64,000 nt of DNA from Ceratorhiza oryzae-sativae (Eukaryota; Basidiomycota; Agaricomycetes; Cantharellales; Ceratobasidiaceae). This document shows positions 33,655-44,179 of this stretch, piece after piece. A program made the position numbers and the translations under genes. The stretch lies in the NCBI GenBank assembly GCA_030998015.1, contig JARWMV010000250.1, positions 124,001-188,000 of the forward strand, read 5' to 3'. The stretch's first letter is position 1, and each line of letters opens with the position of its first letter. The notes beneath the pieces are model-generated. The model was not told the origin of the DNA. It saw only the letters and a program-made list of their open reading frames with translations, and searched no databases.

Positions 33655-34448
33655 CCTTGTGTTTGTATCTTCCAGGGTGATGCTGAATACGAATCAGCAG
33701 TGACGGTTGTTGCCCATGGTGTGGTATAGTGACCACAGAATCTTAGCATAATCCTTGACAACATTGAGATAAGATGGTCATCGTTTCACTGAATAACAAT
33801 TCAGATCAATCACTCACATTGTTCAAAGATTTAGAGTTTGATTCTTTCTTGAATTCCATGGGCATGACAATATCGGCCCAAGACTTGACATCGGTGGCGA
33901 GCGCCTTGTCAGACAGATGAACATAGCCATCAGGTTGAGAGTAATTAGCCTGCTGCGAAGGTTATTTATTCCCGTCTGCCTTGCATTCGACCAGAGTCTG
34001 AGACAGTTTATCAACCAGCGAGACTATCCTTTCAAATATTTTGGCCACAAACCGGAAGGCCTCCACCTCCCCATCTCGGTATCCTTCAGAGTTTTTCCAA
34101 GCAAGACCACTGACCGTCTTGATTGAGCTTTTCCGAAACTGCACTGCTCAACATATCTAGTTGGTCATCGGAGGATAGATTGGGTAGCACAACGGCCACC
34201 AACGACTCAATAGTCGCCTCTGGGATCTGCGGTACATCCAAAACAAGGGTCTGGCGTGCGTTTTCGGCATAATCTGAGTGGCAGCTGGGGGAACGAGTGC
34301 TCCATTGCCTGGTGGGGAAGTCGGGCGGCATGTGGGGGGAGGTGTGTTCGTTGTCGGGGCGTTCTGCGTCGCGTCCAGTAAGCTCAGCCACACCAAGGCA
34401 CCCCGACACCATAACAAGAAACCCACCATGATCGTCAACCGCTTGCAA
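33655..34448 (-). pseudogene. FunK1-type fungal protein kinase, N-terminal remnant cut by the CpG-poor block
   Basis: Minus-strand exons give, in order, a variable N-terminal region (34448-34086), then DVKSWADIVMPMEFKKE (exon about 33950-33818, donor GTGAGT), then ILWSLYHTMGNNRH and FVFSITLEDTNTRFWF (about 33745-33655). These match the FunK1 order: W-x-D-(I/V)-x-x-P-x-E-F-K, then (I/W)-x-x-M-x-x-(I/M), then RFVFG(I/L)T-x-E. A TGA stands between the last two pieces. Similarity stops at the edge of the CpG-poor DNA, so the kinase catalytic loop (HRD, DFG) is missing. FunK1 kinases are expanded in Agaricomycetes. Confidence 0.65.
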
Positions 34449-35067
34449 TGACTCTCACTGTCTTGTACGGTAAACACATGCGATTGTGACAAGTAGGCTT
34501 TTGTGAATAGGCACTCGTTCGTTGTTGTTAAGTCGTTTGTTAAGTCGTATTGAGAAATCATAGGTTTCGAACTAAATCCAAGTCAAGTTCCTGAAAGCCA
34601 ACGAGATACTACGGACAAGATCGTTGTCCCTGGAGTAGGTGACAATCATTTTGATAATCTTGGCAAACCTACGCCTACTTTGATCAGTTCTAAGCCTCGG
34701 ACTGCCTTCAACCGAACCCAATCGATGGAAGTTTATTATCTATCCATTTCAACCGTAGACGAATAAAAGCCGAAGTATGTTAGAATAATCGTATGTGCAG
34801 CAAAGGGAAAGGTAATGAAGTGGTGGGGGATCCACACAACAAATTGTTCAACGGTTTAAATTGCAAGTGCCAGACTCGCGCATGTTCAACCGGACGACTA
34901 GTGACCACACAATCGAAAGATGAGATACAATGCAGACCCGAGGAATCGCTATGGTGCCAAGTTAGTCGAGTTGACCACGAGTTATTAATATCACATACAA
35001 TCAAGCTCAAACCGGCACTGGAAAGATGATAAGTATGAATACTAGTGTCAAGCGAACAAAATAAGAC
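34449..35067. other. Intergenic, nothing recognised
   Basis: Between the FunK1 remnant and the 3' end of the chitin synthase gene. Short frames on both strands at 34780-35029 have no support. It probably holds the chitin synthase terminator and 3' UTR. Confidence 0.5.
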
Positions 35068-38000
35068 TCACAGCGCGTAGAACAAAAACGAGAGGTAAGG
35101 GTTAAATACACCAGTTCCTGTCGTGCTCCATTTCTTTGTGAGCTCAGTGAATAACTCCGAGGTGAAGAAGATGATCATCGCCCTAGATACGAGCAGCAAG
35201 CGTCCAGGGGTCAAACAGAATAGCCAGACGTCAAGACCACGTACATATTTGTCCCTGTCCACACTAATACGACGTTCGTCCTGGAGTTTCGGTCGTGGTC
35301 CAGTTGCTTAGTGACGCTAGGAATACACGCATGTTAGACGGGCGGTTGGAATTTTAATCAAGGTACTCACGCGTCACGTTTCTCCTTGACTTCGGCCGGC
35401 TTCTGCCTGAGGACATTTCGACTAGCAGCCCACATCTCATCAATATCCTCTTTTGCGGTCGGAACCATGACCTCCATCATTTCCTTTCCGTCGTCACCCT
35501 TGACCTTTTTAGCACTCCCGAGATTCTTGTCGGCCCCGTTGTCGCCCTTGGTACCCCAGGCGAGGTCGTGCAGGTTGCCTGCGGTGAGAAAGCCATGAGC
35601 ATGAAACCGAACGGAAATAGGCTCGTCTGCACTTACACATTGCGTACATCACTAACATCGAACAAGGGATGGTTAGTAAACTAACAAACTAGCAAATACC
35701 ATTTCGGAACCCACTCAAGATATTGACATCTAATGAGGGTGTCAAATGGCGTTCATCTGTCATAACACGATAGATGGCTTACAGCTCGGCAAAAAGAACA
35801 TGTACTCTAGTGGTCACCAAATGTCAATTCAAGCATCGAACCAGGAGGAAGCTACTAACGGAGAAAGGAACTGAACATGTGCCATGGCTCGGCATGCATA
35901 AACGACCCGATAAAGTAAAGACCGTATGTCGCGGCCAGCGAGATAACCTATACCGAGTTCAGTCACTCCCTTGGACATGAACGTAGTAACTTACAATATC
36001 ACGGAACGTGCGATTATCGAGCAATCTGGGCAAAGGATGAACGAACGGCGCACAGGGGAACATAACCTTCTCACTTTTCAAAGTTTGACCACTCGGCCAA
36101 CGAATGTGGGACGGCGAGATAGACAGTGAACCCGGCACACCACAGGGTAATCACGTTACATATGCCAAACAGAACCACCGAAGTTCCATATGTAAATTTA
36201 GAGCCCTGGCGAAAGATGCGATGAGTGGGCTGAGTTGAGGTCAATTGGTAAGAACCGTACTTGAGGACGGTTACCCAGAGAGCAAATCAAAACGACAAAA
36301 AGAACGGCGATGTACAACTATCATGACCATGAGCCTGTCGACACTCGAAACACAATGTTCAAAACATACCTTCAAGATCACTTCAAACACCATAGCTCCT
36401 GCACCCTTACTCAAGAAATTGAACGCATCCTGATTCGGGTTAGACGTAGCGCTTGAAACAAGCTATAAAAGTGTCATCAATAAGCGACTGTCCTGAGACC
36501 CGAACCGACCACCGACTTACGAAATAGAAGGCAAGATAAAAGTTGGCCAAACTGGTCCACGCGAACAGCATCTGGACGGCGTTGTACCAAAATTCGAACT
36601 GGAGAACAATCTTTCGCAAAAAGCTCTGGCCAGATGTCCAAATACGAAACTGGAAGGTGGTGGCATGGAGCGCGGCGAAAAACGAGCCGTTGAGCCATCG
36701 TCGACGTTGTGAAATGAACTCGGCGAGCTGGAGAGATACGTTAGACAAAGGCATGAGAAACTTGGACACGTAGCGCACCGTGGTAGGAACGTCTGTCGAT
36801 GCCTTGGCACTCTTGACATATTTGAGCCTGTGTATCGGTCATTCGACTTGGTCCAACGCGATGACGTATGAACAACACTCACGTCCAAGCCTCATTCTTC
36901 TTCGTGACGATCTCGAAACACAATATGCGATCCTCGGCGAGGTACATGTTTCGTTCAAAGAGCCCTGCACCATCCGCTCCGCCACCATGCAAAGTTTCGC
37001 CCTTGAAGTATTGTTGCAACGGCTTGCCGAGCAACGCCTTGTATCGATAGGCTGAGAACGCGCCGGGAAGCACGGAGATGTAGCCGAATACAGATTCGAG
37101 GGGTTTATCAAGAATATTGGACATTTTGTATTCAAAATTCTGAGAGGCGGCGAGCGGGGAACTGAGGAGTAAGGAGCAGCCTCGGCCAGTATCAACGCAG
37201 ATCCTATATTAGATATTAGCGAAAGGATGATGACCAAAGACAACAAACGCGGACGCACTCTCCGCATGCACCTCCGACGTAGGAGTGCTTGTCGAAGCAT
37301 TTCCAGAGATCATAGATCGAGGTGCCGGTGGGCTTTGTGCCAACGTCAAGCAGAATGCACACTGGCAGCACCGTGGTGAGCAATAGTAAGCGGGCCGGGG
37401 ACTAGGCTCACCATTTGGCTTGATCAACGGGCCAAATGCATTGAAGAACCAACGATGTGAGTTGAGCTTCTTCTTGTTCTGCTCCTTGAGACAAAAAAGA
37501 ATTTGGACAGGTGTCGAACCCTGAGCAACTTCGCCTGTCTCGGAAACGACGACAGTGGAGGTATATTCAAAGATGTGGGCGGTGACATCCTTGCCGGCGA
37601 CCTCGTCCTTGGCAATGCCGTCCTGGTAGCACCCCATGAGCTGCAAGACCTTGAGCGTGCGCTGGTTGATCTTGTTGCGGCCATCGGAGACGACGCACAC
37701 AACGACCTATTTTCAGCGCCGTCATTAGCTAATTTAGGAAACTGATCAGCAAGCCGACGTCACCTTTTTCCACCCATCGGGCCCCCAGGTTTTGCTCTTG
37801 GTGCGCTGGCAGAGATGGGCGACGTTCTTGATGACTGCGTTCATGGTCTTGACGAACAAGACCTCGTCTTCGTTGTACATGGTCATGACGATAAAGAGCT
37901 CTGTCTGTCGGTTCATGAGATACGGACGCAGGGAGTATTTCGAGGCAGCAAAGTCATCGGGATCGCAGGTCGCGGCGGTGTAACGCATGTGGGTCTGTTC

Positions 38001-38688
38001 CTCGGCCGTGACGCCAGCGGGGATGATGGCCGAGGGGACGGGGACATCGAGCACGAGGTTTCCTTGCTTGAGCTCGACGCGGCGGACAGACTGCGGGGCG
38101 GTTAGCGGTCGCCGGGGGACGAGAGGGGGGGCTCACCCGTCGCTTCATCATGCGCTCGCGCGCGGTCGAGTAGCCGGAGCTCGAGTACTGGCTGCCGCCC
38201 ATGGGGGGACGCAGGCCGCCGCCCAGACCGGTCTGGTACGGCTGCTGCGGGGGGTAGTCGACGACGCCTGCGCTGGCGTGGTACGGGAGCGACGGGACCG
38301 CGGGGATCTGGGCCATCTCGTACTGCCGGTTGTGCGGGTCGAGGTGGGCCTGGGAGCCGTAGGTCTGGTAGGACTTGGTGCTGCGGCTGTCCCACTCGGA
38401 GTGGTCGTCGGCCGAGCGGGCGCCGTACGGCTGCTGGTACGGCTGCTGGTAGGCCATGTGTGGGTCGGGCGAAAGAGGGTGGGTTGCGGTCGGCGAATGG
38501 GCGCGGTAGGCGGGTGCGTAGCTGGGCGCCTGGCCTGTCAAAGGCGGCTGGTACGAAGGAGTGGCGGGTGCGAACGGGTCGCGGTCCAGACGGGGCGTCG
38601 ACGGCGAGTGCGGGCTCGCGTACGAGCTGGGCGAGTGGTGGGCAGAATACGGCGGATTCGGCGCCTGATACCCGTTGTAATACGCCAT
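35068..38688 (-). CDS. CHS: Chitin synthase (division 1), 18 exons, 901 aa
   Basis: Synthesises chitin from UDP-GlcNAc at the plasma membrane and extrudes it into the wall. Start ATG 38688. Exons end at 38137, 37764, 37412, 37259, 36883, 36779, 36521, 36370, 36261, 36075, 35995, 35872, 35783, 35700, 35637, 35371, 35245 and 35068. Their summed length is 2706 nt, an exact 901 codons plus stop, with all introns 46-65 nt and GT-AG. The N-terminus is a Pro/Tyr/Gln-rich cytosolic tail. [12 protein letters not shown] marks the chitin-synthase N domain. [12 protein letters not shown] and VSDGRNK are the donor-binding part. EISQRRRW-type QRRRWLNGS (here [12 protein letters not shown]) is the signature. 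The C-terminal third holds several membrane spans. Class I-III by eye; a tree is needed to choose. Intact. Confidence 0.95.
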
Positions 38689-40069
38689 GTGACTCGTTGC
38701 TAGGCCAATATCAGCCGATCCGCATCCGTCGCCGGTGCCAGCACTCACATGTGGTATATCGTCAAAGGCGACGGCGACGCGCTCAGACTCGATGGCAGAC
38801 AGGTGTTGGTGCAAAAACCGATAATGAAACAACTGCGCAAATTCACGTAAGCACGTCAATATCCCCTTCCGGCCCTGACCCCAAGCGCCCGGCATCTCGG
38901 TTCATGGCGTCCGGCCTTCCAGAGACCGGCTTGTCCCGGCCGCCTTGCGACTGTCCCTGAAAAGTACAGATCCGGCGGCTCATTTATATATGCCTGCACG
39001 AAACACGACTTTGCCATTAGCTCCGATTTGCATGCACACTCGTCCCCCAAACATGAGAAACCTGGATGCCAATCGCCCTCAAATTCGTCTCGCAGCTCGA
39101 GACAGACCACTTGCCTCAATCAAATCACGATACTTGCTGATAGAATCGGCTGTATCAATGCCATACGGACGGCGTCCATGATCGTCTATATAAGTGGCTA
39201 CTTCGGCTGTGACGTGCCTTGTAGAACGACACGGCGATGATTGACTAATTAGCTCCTCGAAGCGTGCATCTTTGGCCTATGAATATCGATCACCTGAATA
39301 TTGAGCGTGCGCATGTAGACTGACTGCGTCGTAATCGTGGCTTGGCACTCCTGAGATTTAATGTTTCATATCAATACTCCATACCGGCCAGGCCACCGTT
39401 TTTGTGCTAGTTCTGATGCCTAGGCTTGGAAGCTTGAGGCGGCCATTTGAAGTCACGTGTTTTTGCTTCAAATCTTGCTATCCCCTCCATCCGTCCTCTG
39501 TCCTGTTCTCTGCTCCTTCCCAGACTCCTTGCTCTGTTCCACCGAGCGGTTTAACCGTGTGAACATGTACCTCGTTAAACATGTGAATAAAAATTCAAGT
39601 CACGTATCCTCAGACAAAATTCGATGTCCCCCTGTGCTTCTTTCTATATACAACACCTATCTCCTGGTTGCCCAAACACTACCACAATTGGACACCTTCA
39701 AGTTTTCATGACGGCTGTAAGCTCTTACTGGACAGGTTTTTGGGGCTTCAACCTTTCCGGTCTGGTCGCCGCGGTCCGCTTCGCTTGCTGCGCTGGGGGC
39801 ACCCACTTTGGGTCCAGGCACATCGGATTTTGCAATTAGCTCCCCTCGTTTTAAATTCAAGTGTGTCTCCCCGGTCATCGAGGAGCTCTTTGGCCATGCT
39901 GCCCTGCCAACATCAATCTGATGGGCACACCCCCGCGCCTATGAGGCACCCAAGCAGAGCAAGATTATCAGTATGGAAGACTGCGTTAGCACAAGCCATT
40001 ACGAAACCAATTCGCACTTGCCCTCTAAAGCGAGTTGTTCCTTTCACATCCAGGTCACGCCAATCCCAG
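38689..40069. promoter_or_regulatory. Upstream region of chitin synthase; otherwise no gene
   Basis: The frame runs open upstream of ATG 38688 to 38895, so a longer N-terminus is possible but less likely. 38900-40070 has only short frames. A minus frame at 39657-39878 of mixed composition could be a decayed element. No repeat found. Confidence 0.45.
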
Positions 40070-40400
40070 CATGTGATGTGAGTGCAGCACCCAGCCCAGC
40101 CAAAACGTACCAGCCGATTGCCCGAAGCACTTTTGTCGGGGTTGATTAATCACGTATTTTACTGCCACTACCAGCATTAAAGGCGCAAAACAGGGCAATG
40201 GGAATGCGAGTAGGTCACCAGTGCAAACCCCAAGAAAAGGAGCTAGACACGCATGAGGGACATTCAAACTCCTGCGAGGATAATCCACTGAATGAACAAA
40301 TCCCAGCTGTGTTCGGCATCGAAGTAAATCCAATAAAAGTTGAAGACATAACTCGAGCGCATATAGTCGTTCTACAAACGCCATACCGGACAAACTGCCA
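40070..40400 (-). pseudogene. Relic related to the LtrA-like membrane protein next door
   Basis: On the minus strand the phrase FNFYWIYFDAEHSWD can be read. The LtrA-like gene at 40933-43380 has FNFCWLYFDAECSHT, and the DNA is alike base by base over about 42 nt. Hydrophobic segments follow, with frame changes and stops, so it looks like a partial, decayed copy. Extent is uncertain. Confidence 0.45.
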
Positions 40401-40932
40401 TTTTAGCCGACGTGCATAAAAAATGCGGTGCCTTGAATTTCGAGAACCGTGGACAGGCTAGAATAAGCGCACGACTTGACCAACAAACTGAAAAGAACCG
40501 TACTGCGGCGACGATTCTCGCATATATAGTTCGCACTGGGTGTCAATCGTCGCAAATTTAGCTTACCGCGCTCACTGCGCATATGTGGCTAGCTGCGGAG
40601 TATTGTCGGTGGTTTATTCTCTATCCCTCTCTACAACTCAACCATAATACTACTGTGCCAATTATAAAATCGATCGTGTTGTCTCTTCGAGACTAAACAA
40701 CTATACCAATCAATCGTAACATCAACCACGAAATGGCTAGCCGTCAACGCACCAAGAATAAAATGCTATGCGTCCAAGAACGGGATTGAAGTGACAAATT
40801 TGATCATTGATCTCAAGCTTGAATAATAGACATAGATATGCAATTATGTGGGATCTCATTAGACCAACATTAGACCAAACCATAGCAACCATCAATTTAA
40901 AAAACATCCCGCCAAGAAACACTCCTAACCGT

Positions 40933-43380
40933 TTACTGAGCCTTCCCTTCCTTGAGCCCGCTCTCGGCGCTCCTGCTGGTCACCGAGATCGCGCCATTCG
41001 ATTCGATTTGTATCGCTCGCTCTGCCTCTTCTGCGTGGGCTCTCTCCAGACTCGCGTCAATCGCGTCCTGCTCGGTTCCACTTGGTTTAGCGAGTGGCTC
41101 CCCGCGATGAAGCTTGCCGTATGTCTCTTCGACGACCAAAAAACTAGTCAAACCAGCGCTGGTGCCGAGTACTTTGAGCGGAGACAGGCTTTTAGCCAGC
41201 GGAAGACAGATGATGATTATGCCGACCGCAACGCGGAATGCGAGTTGGGTTGTCTGTAACGGTCGAGTGAGAAGTTTGGTATAGAGAGACAACCTCAAGA
41301 CTCACCCGACCGAGTTTCGACGTTCCTGTCGGGTCCAACCCACGATGTGTTGCACCAATCAAAGCCATACAGACCAGCGCAACACCAAGCCCTCCAGAGA
41401 AATACCATCGAATGGCCGGTGTCACTTCGTCGACGTGCTGTGTCATTCGGGATGTGGCGGCAGAAACAAGAATGAGAGCAGCGCAAAGTGGGAAATGGAG
41501 GTTCGTAAATGTGATGGACGTGAACCCTTGAATGAAAGCGGTGGTGTGAGCGAAATAGAACGGACTTGCTCAGTGCACTTACAGTGTCGCCTCATTGCAT
41601 GAACAAAAGTATGACTGCACTCCGCGTCAAAATAGAGCCAGCAAAAGTTGAACGCAATAATCAGCCCGCAGATTGCACTTCCATATATGCTGTATCACAG
41701 ATGTTAATCCAACACTACGTGTTTGCCAGAAATTTGTACCTCTTGAATCCCACTTGAGCCGCCGAGGCATGGTACACCACACTGAGAACGAGTTCGCCGA
41801 GAACGATCACGACAAATGCAGCGGTGCGCTCAATAAAGTGCTCAATATTAGTGGCTGGATATTGGTTTATAAGTAATCCGCTCAGGGCATTGGTGGTATT
41901 GCCTTGCCTGGAATGTATGGCGCCATTCGTTCCCGGCTTTTCTCATATGCACAGGCGTTTACCTTGACATCGTTCAACGCTCAAATCAGGAATGGACGCC
42001 ACAAGCTTACAGTTGGATCCACCCCCTCGCTCGCCTTTTCAAGGTCCTCGCGCTTGCCGGCGGCGGTGTATACTTTTGTGATTCTCTTGATGATAACCAG
42101 AGGGACACCCACGAAATAACTTTAGGTCGCTCTTGGTGAGACAATCGACTTGGTCGGCTGCAAGATGGCTCACCGAAGTAAATAGTCGGTCGCAAGTCCC
42201 AGAACCGCAAGGGTGATGATTGCTCGGGGAGAACGCACAAACAATAAAGGAAAGTATACGAAAAAGTTGAGCATCTGATATGCGGTTTGGAGAAGGAACG
42301 AGGGTCGGAATAGAGGCAACGCAAAAGCATACCACCTGATCACGCAATTTCTTGGTCAGTCCCTGACAAAGGGAGATTGAAACAACTTACAAGAGAAATG
42401 CTACACGACTAAGTTTACCAACGAGGAAAAACGCTGTGGCTGTTACGAGTGCCGGATCCCTGGCATAATGCGATGCATGGCTTTCCTCGGGCACGGTGGC
42501 GCCAGACTCTGGGCCTGCTTCAACCAAAATTCCGCGAGCGACGGCGTGTACAGCCTCCGCCACGGCCTGGACTGATTCGTGCGACGGGGACCCTAATTTA
42601 ATGGCTGATGCATTTGCCGTGTATCCTGTGATTTACACGATTAAGAGCAGAGGTGTAGTGAGCCAAGATACGAACCGACAAGCAGTGCCATGAGCCAGAG
42701 TACAGCCAAGCGTTGAAGAACCTTGAGTTTAGTCAGGTGCGGGGATCACGCGCGAGCAGGCAAGCTACATACATCATCTGTTCCCGAGGCGTTGACGAAG
42801 TTGCGGAATCTGGCGTCACATGGTCAGATTTAGCGGCAATTGTACTACGAATAACCCACTCGCTCCATAGCGACCAAGTTGGGCTGCCAGGCAGATGAGT
42901 TGATGAGGTTCACGTGCGAAACCAGCGACTCACTAGAATACGAGGACAAACTTGGCGAGTCCGGTCGCACTGGCATTTTCGGCAACTGAATCACTCAGCT
43001 GATGCGCAATTGCAACAAACACCAGATCAAAGAATAGTTCCAATCGGGACGGCACGCGCTCGCTGTGTTCTCGGTGTCTAATTTCAGGGCCAGATGAGTC
43101 TGAGGCTCAAAACAAGGATAAATCGAGACGAGGCCAGGGCTCACATTTTGCCAAGGTGGATCCACTGTCGAACAATGGGCGGGCGAACGAGCGAGCGCAG
43201 GGTGTGGTGGTGCGAGTGGTCGCTGTGGGTGTCGAACGATTTGCCATGGAAAAAGACATTCCCTGGACCAAATTGGTGGATAGTCTTGTGGGGCTGGGAA
43301 GGTGCATTAGTAAGAGACAATCTACTGTGGAAACCGCCCACTTTTTCTTGGTCGTGGTTGGCATTGGCGTGGTGAGCCAT
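40933..43380 (-). CDS. LtrA-family (low temperature requirement A-like) multi-pass membrane protein
   Basis: Start ATG 43380; exon 1 43380-43145, exon 2 43077-42934, then many short exons down to the stop at 40933. Exon 1 is His-rich (THSDHSHHH) and ends VRPPIVRQWIHLGK. Exon 2 reads RVPSRLELFFDLVFVAIAHQ, the hallmark of LtrA-type proteins. Then YPTWSLWSEF, SGTDDVLQRL and WLMALLVGYTANA, several hydrophobic helices, FNFCWLYFDAE and a last exon VGIIIICLPLAKSL with a charged cytoplasmic tail. Named for a Listeria cold-growth gene, the family is a set of predicted integral membrane proteins of unknown biochemical role, widespread in basidiomycetes. Not every splice was traced, but no stop interrupts the ones I followed. 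Its 5' end faces the P450 gene. Confidence 0.8.
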
Positions 43381-44179
43381 GCTGTCGCAGAGGAGTCAGT
43401 GCACAGCGGGTATCGACGGCTGGGCACACACCTCGATCAGACAGCGCAACGACGGCGCTGGGACAGAGGCGAGTGCGGAGAGAACACCGTCGCACCCGTG
43501 CCTAAAAGGCTCGCGCTATTGCCACTCGAACACGAGTTCTGACCGGAGGTGAGCTATCCCATCAGCAAGGCTGTGTTGGTGCTCTATAGCACCACGTGAC
43601 CACCGGCCCCACGGTAACCACCGCGCGTATGCTCCGAGCGTGGTCCGACCGTATCCGAGCACGCAACTGGGTTCGGATGCATTGCCCACGTTTTGAGGAA
43701 TATTTACCGATCCGCCCACAATGTCGGACTGTCTGGTGTGACAAGTCGGCACCGGCACTCGGCATGAGCGGCTCCGTGTTCAATTCCGGCAAAGGTCCAA
43801 TCACGTCTTATCCTGGGGTATCTGTCGCCGAGCATAGGGAAATCTTAATGGACTGCGGAATGATCTCTTGTCGCCCTTTTTATTCTGGTTTGCCTGGATT
43901 ATGCACGCTTTTCAGTCATTCCAGGCACACTGGATGACGTACGTGGAAAGACAGGCGGATCTTCCGCCATTGGAGCTTGCCCCCCAGGAAGAGCGGTACA
44001 AATTAGTCCATGGAGCCACTGTTTCGTATGTTATCTTCATCTGTGTCTCTATATTATCTCGACCCCACCGCCGCTATCGCTGCGTTGCGCTTGCCCCCTC
44101 TTTGCTCCACGACCAGCACTCCGACCGCTGGTATCCTATAGACACACAGACCGCACGCCCTTGTTCAACCAACGTCGGC
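43381..44179. promoter_or_regulatory. Divergent promoter region between LtrA-like gene and P450
   Basis: About 800 bp between two opposite start codons. Contains a CACGTG palindrome (E-box core) at about 43592. The frame at 43868-44383 is read through into P450 exon 1 and is not a separate gene. The 43595-43937 frame lacks support. Confidence 0.45.

Noticed and set aside
37987..38703. 238-codon plus-strand frame opposite chitin synthase exon 1
   Set aside because: Antisense to a GC-rich, well-supported exon; no family resemblance.
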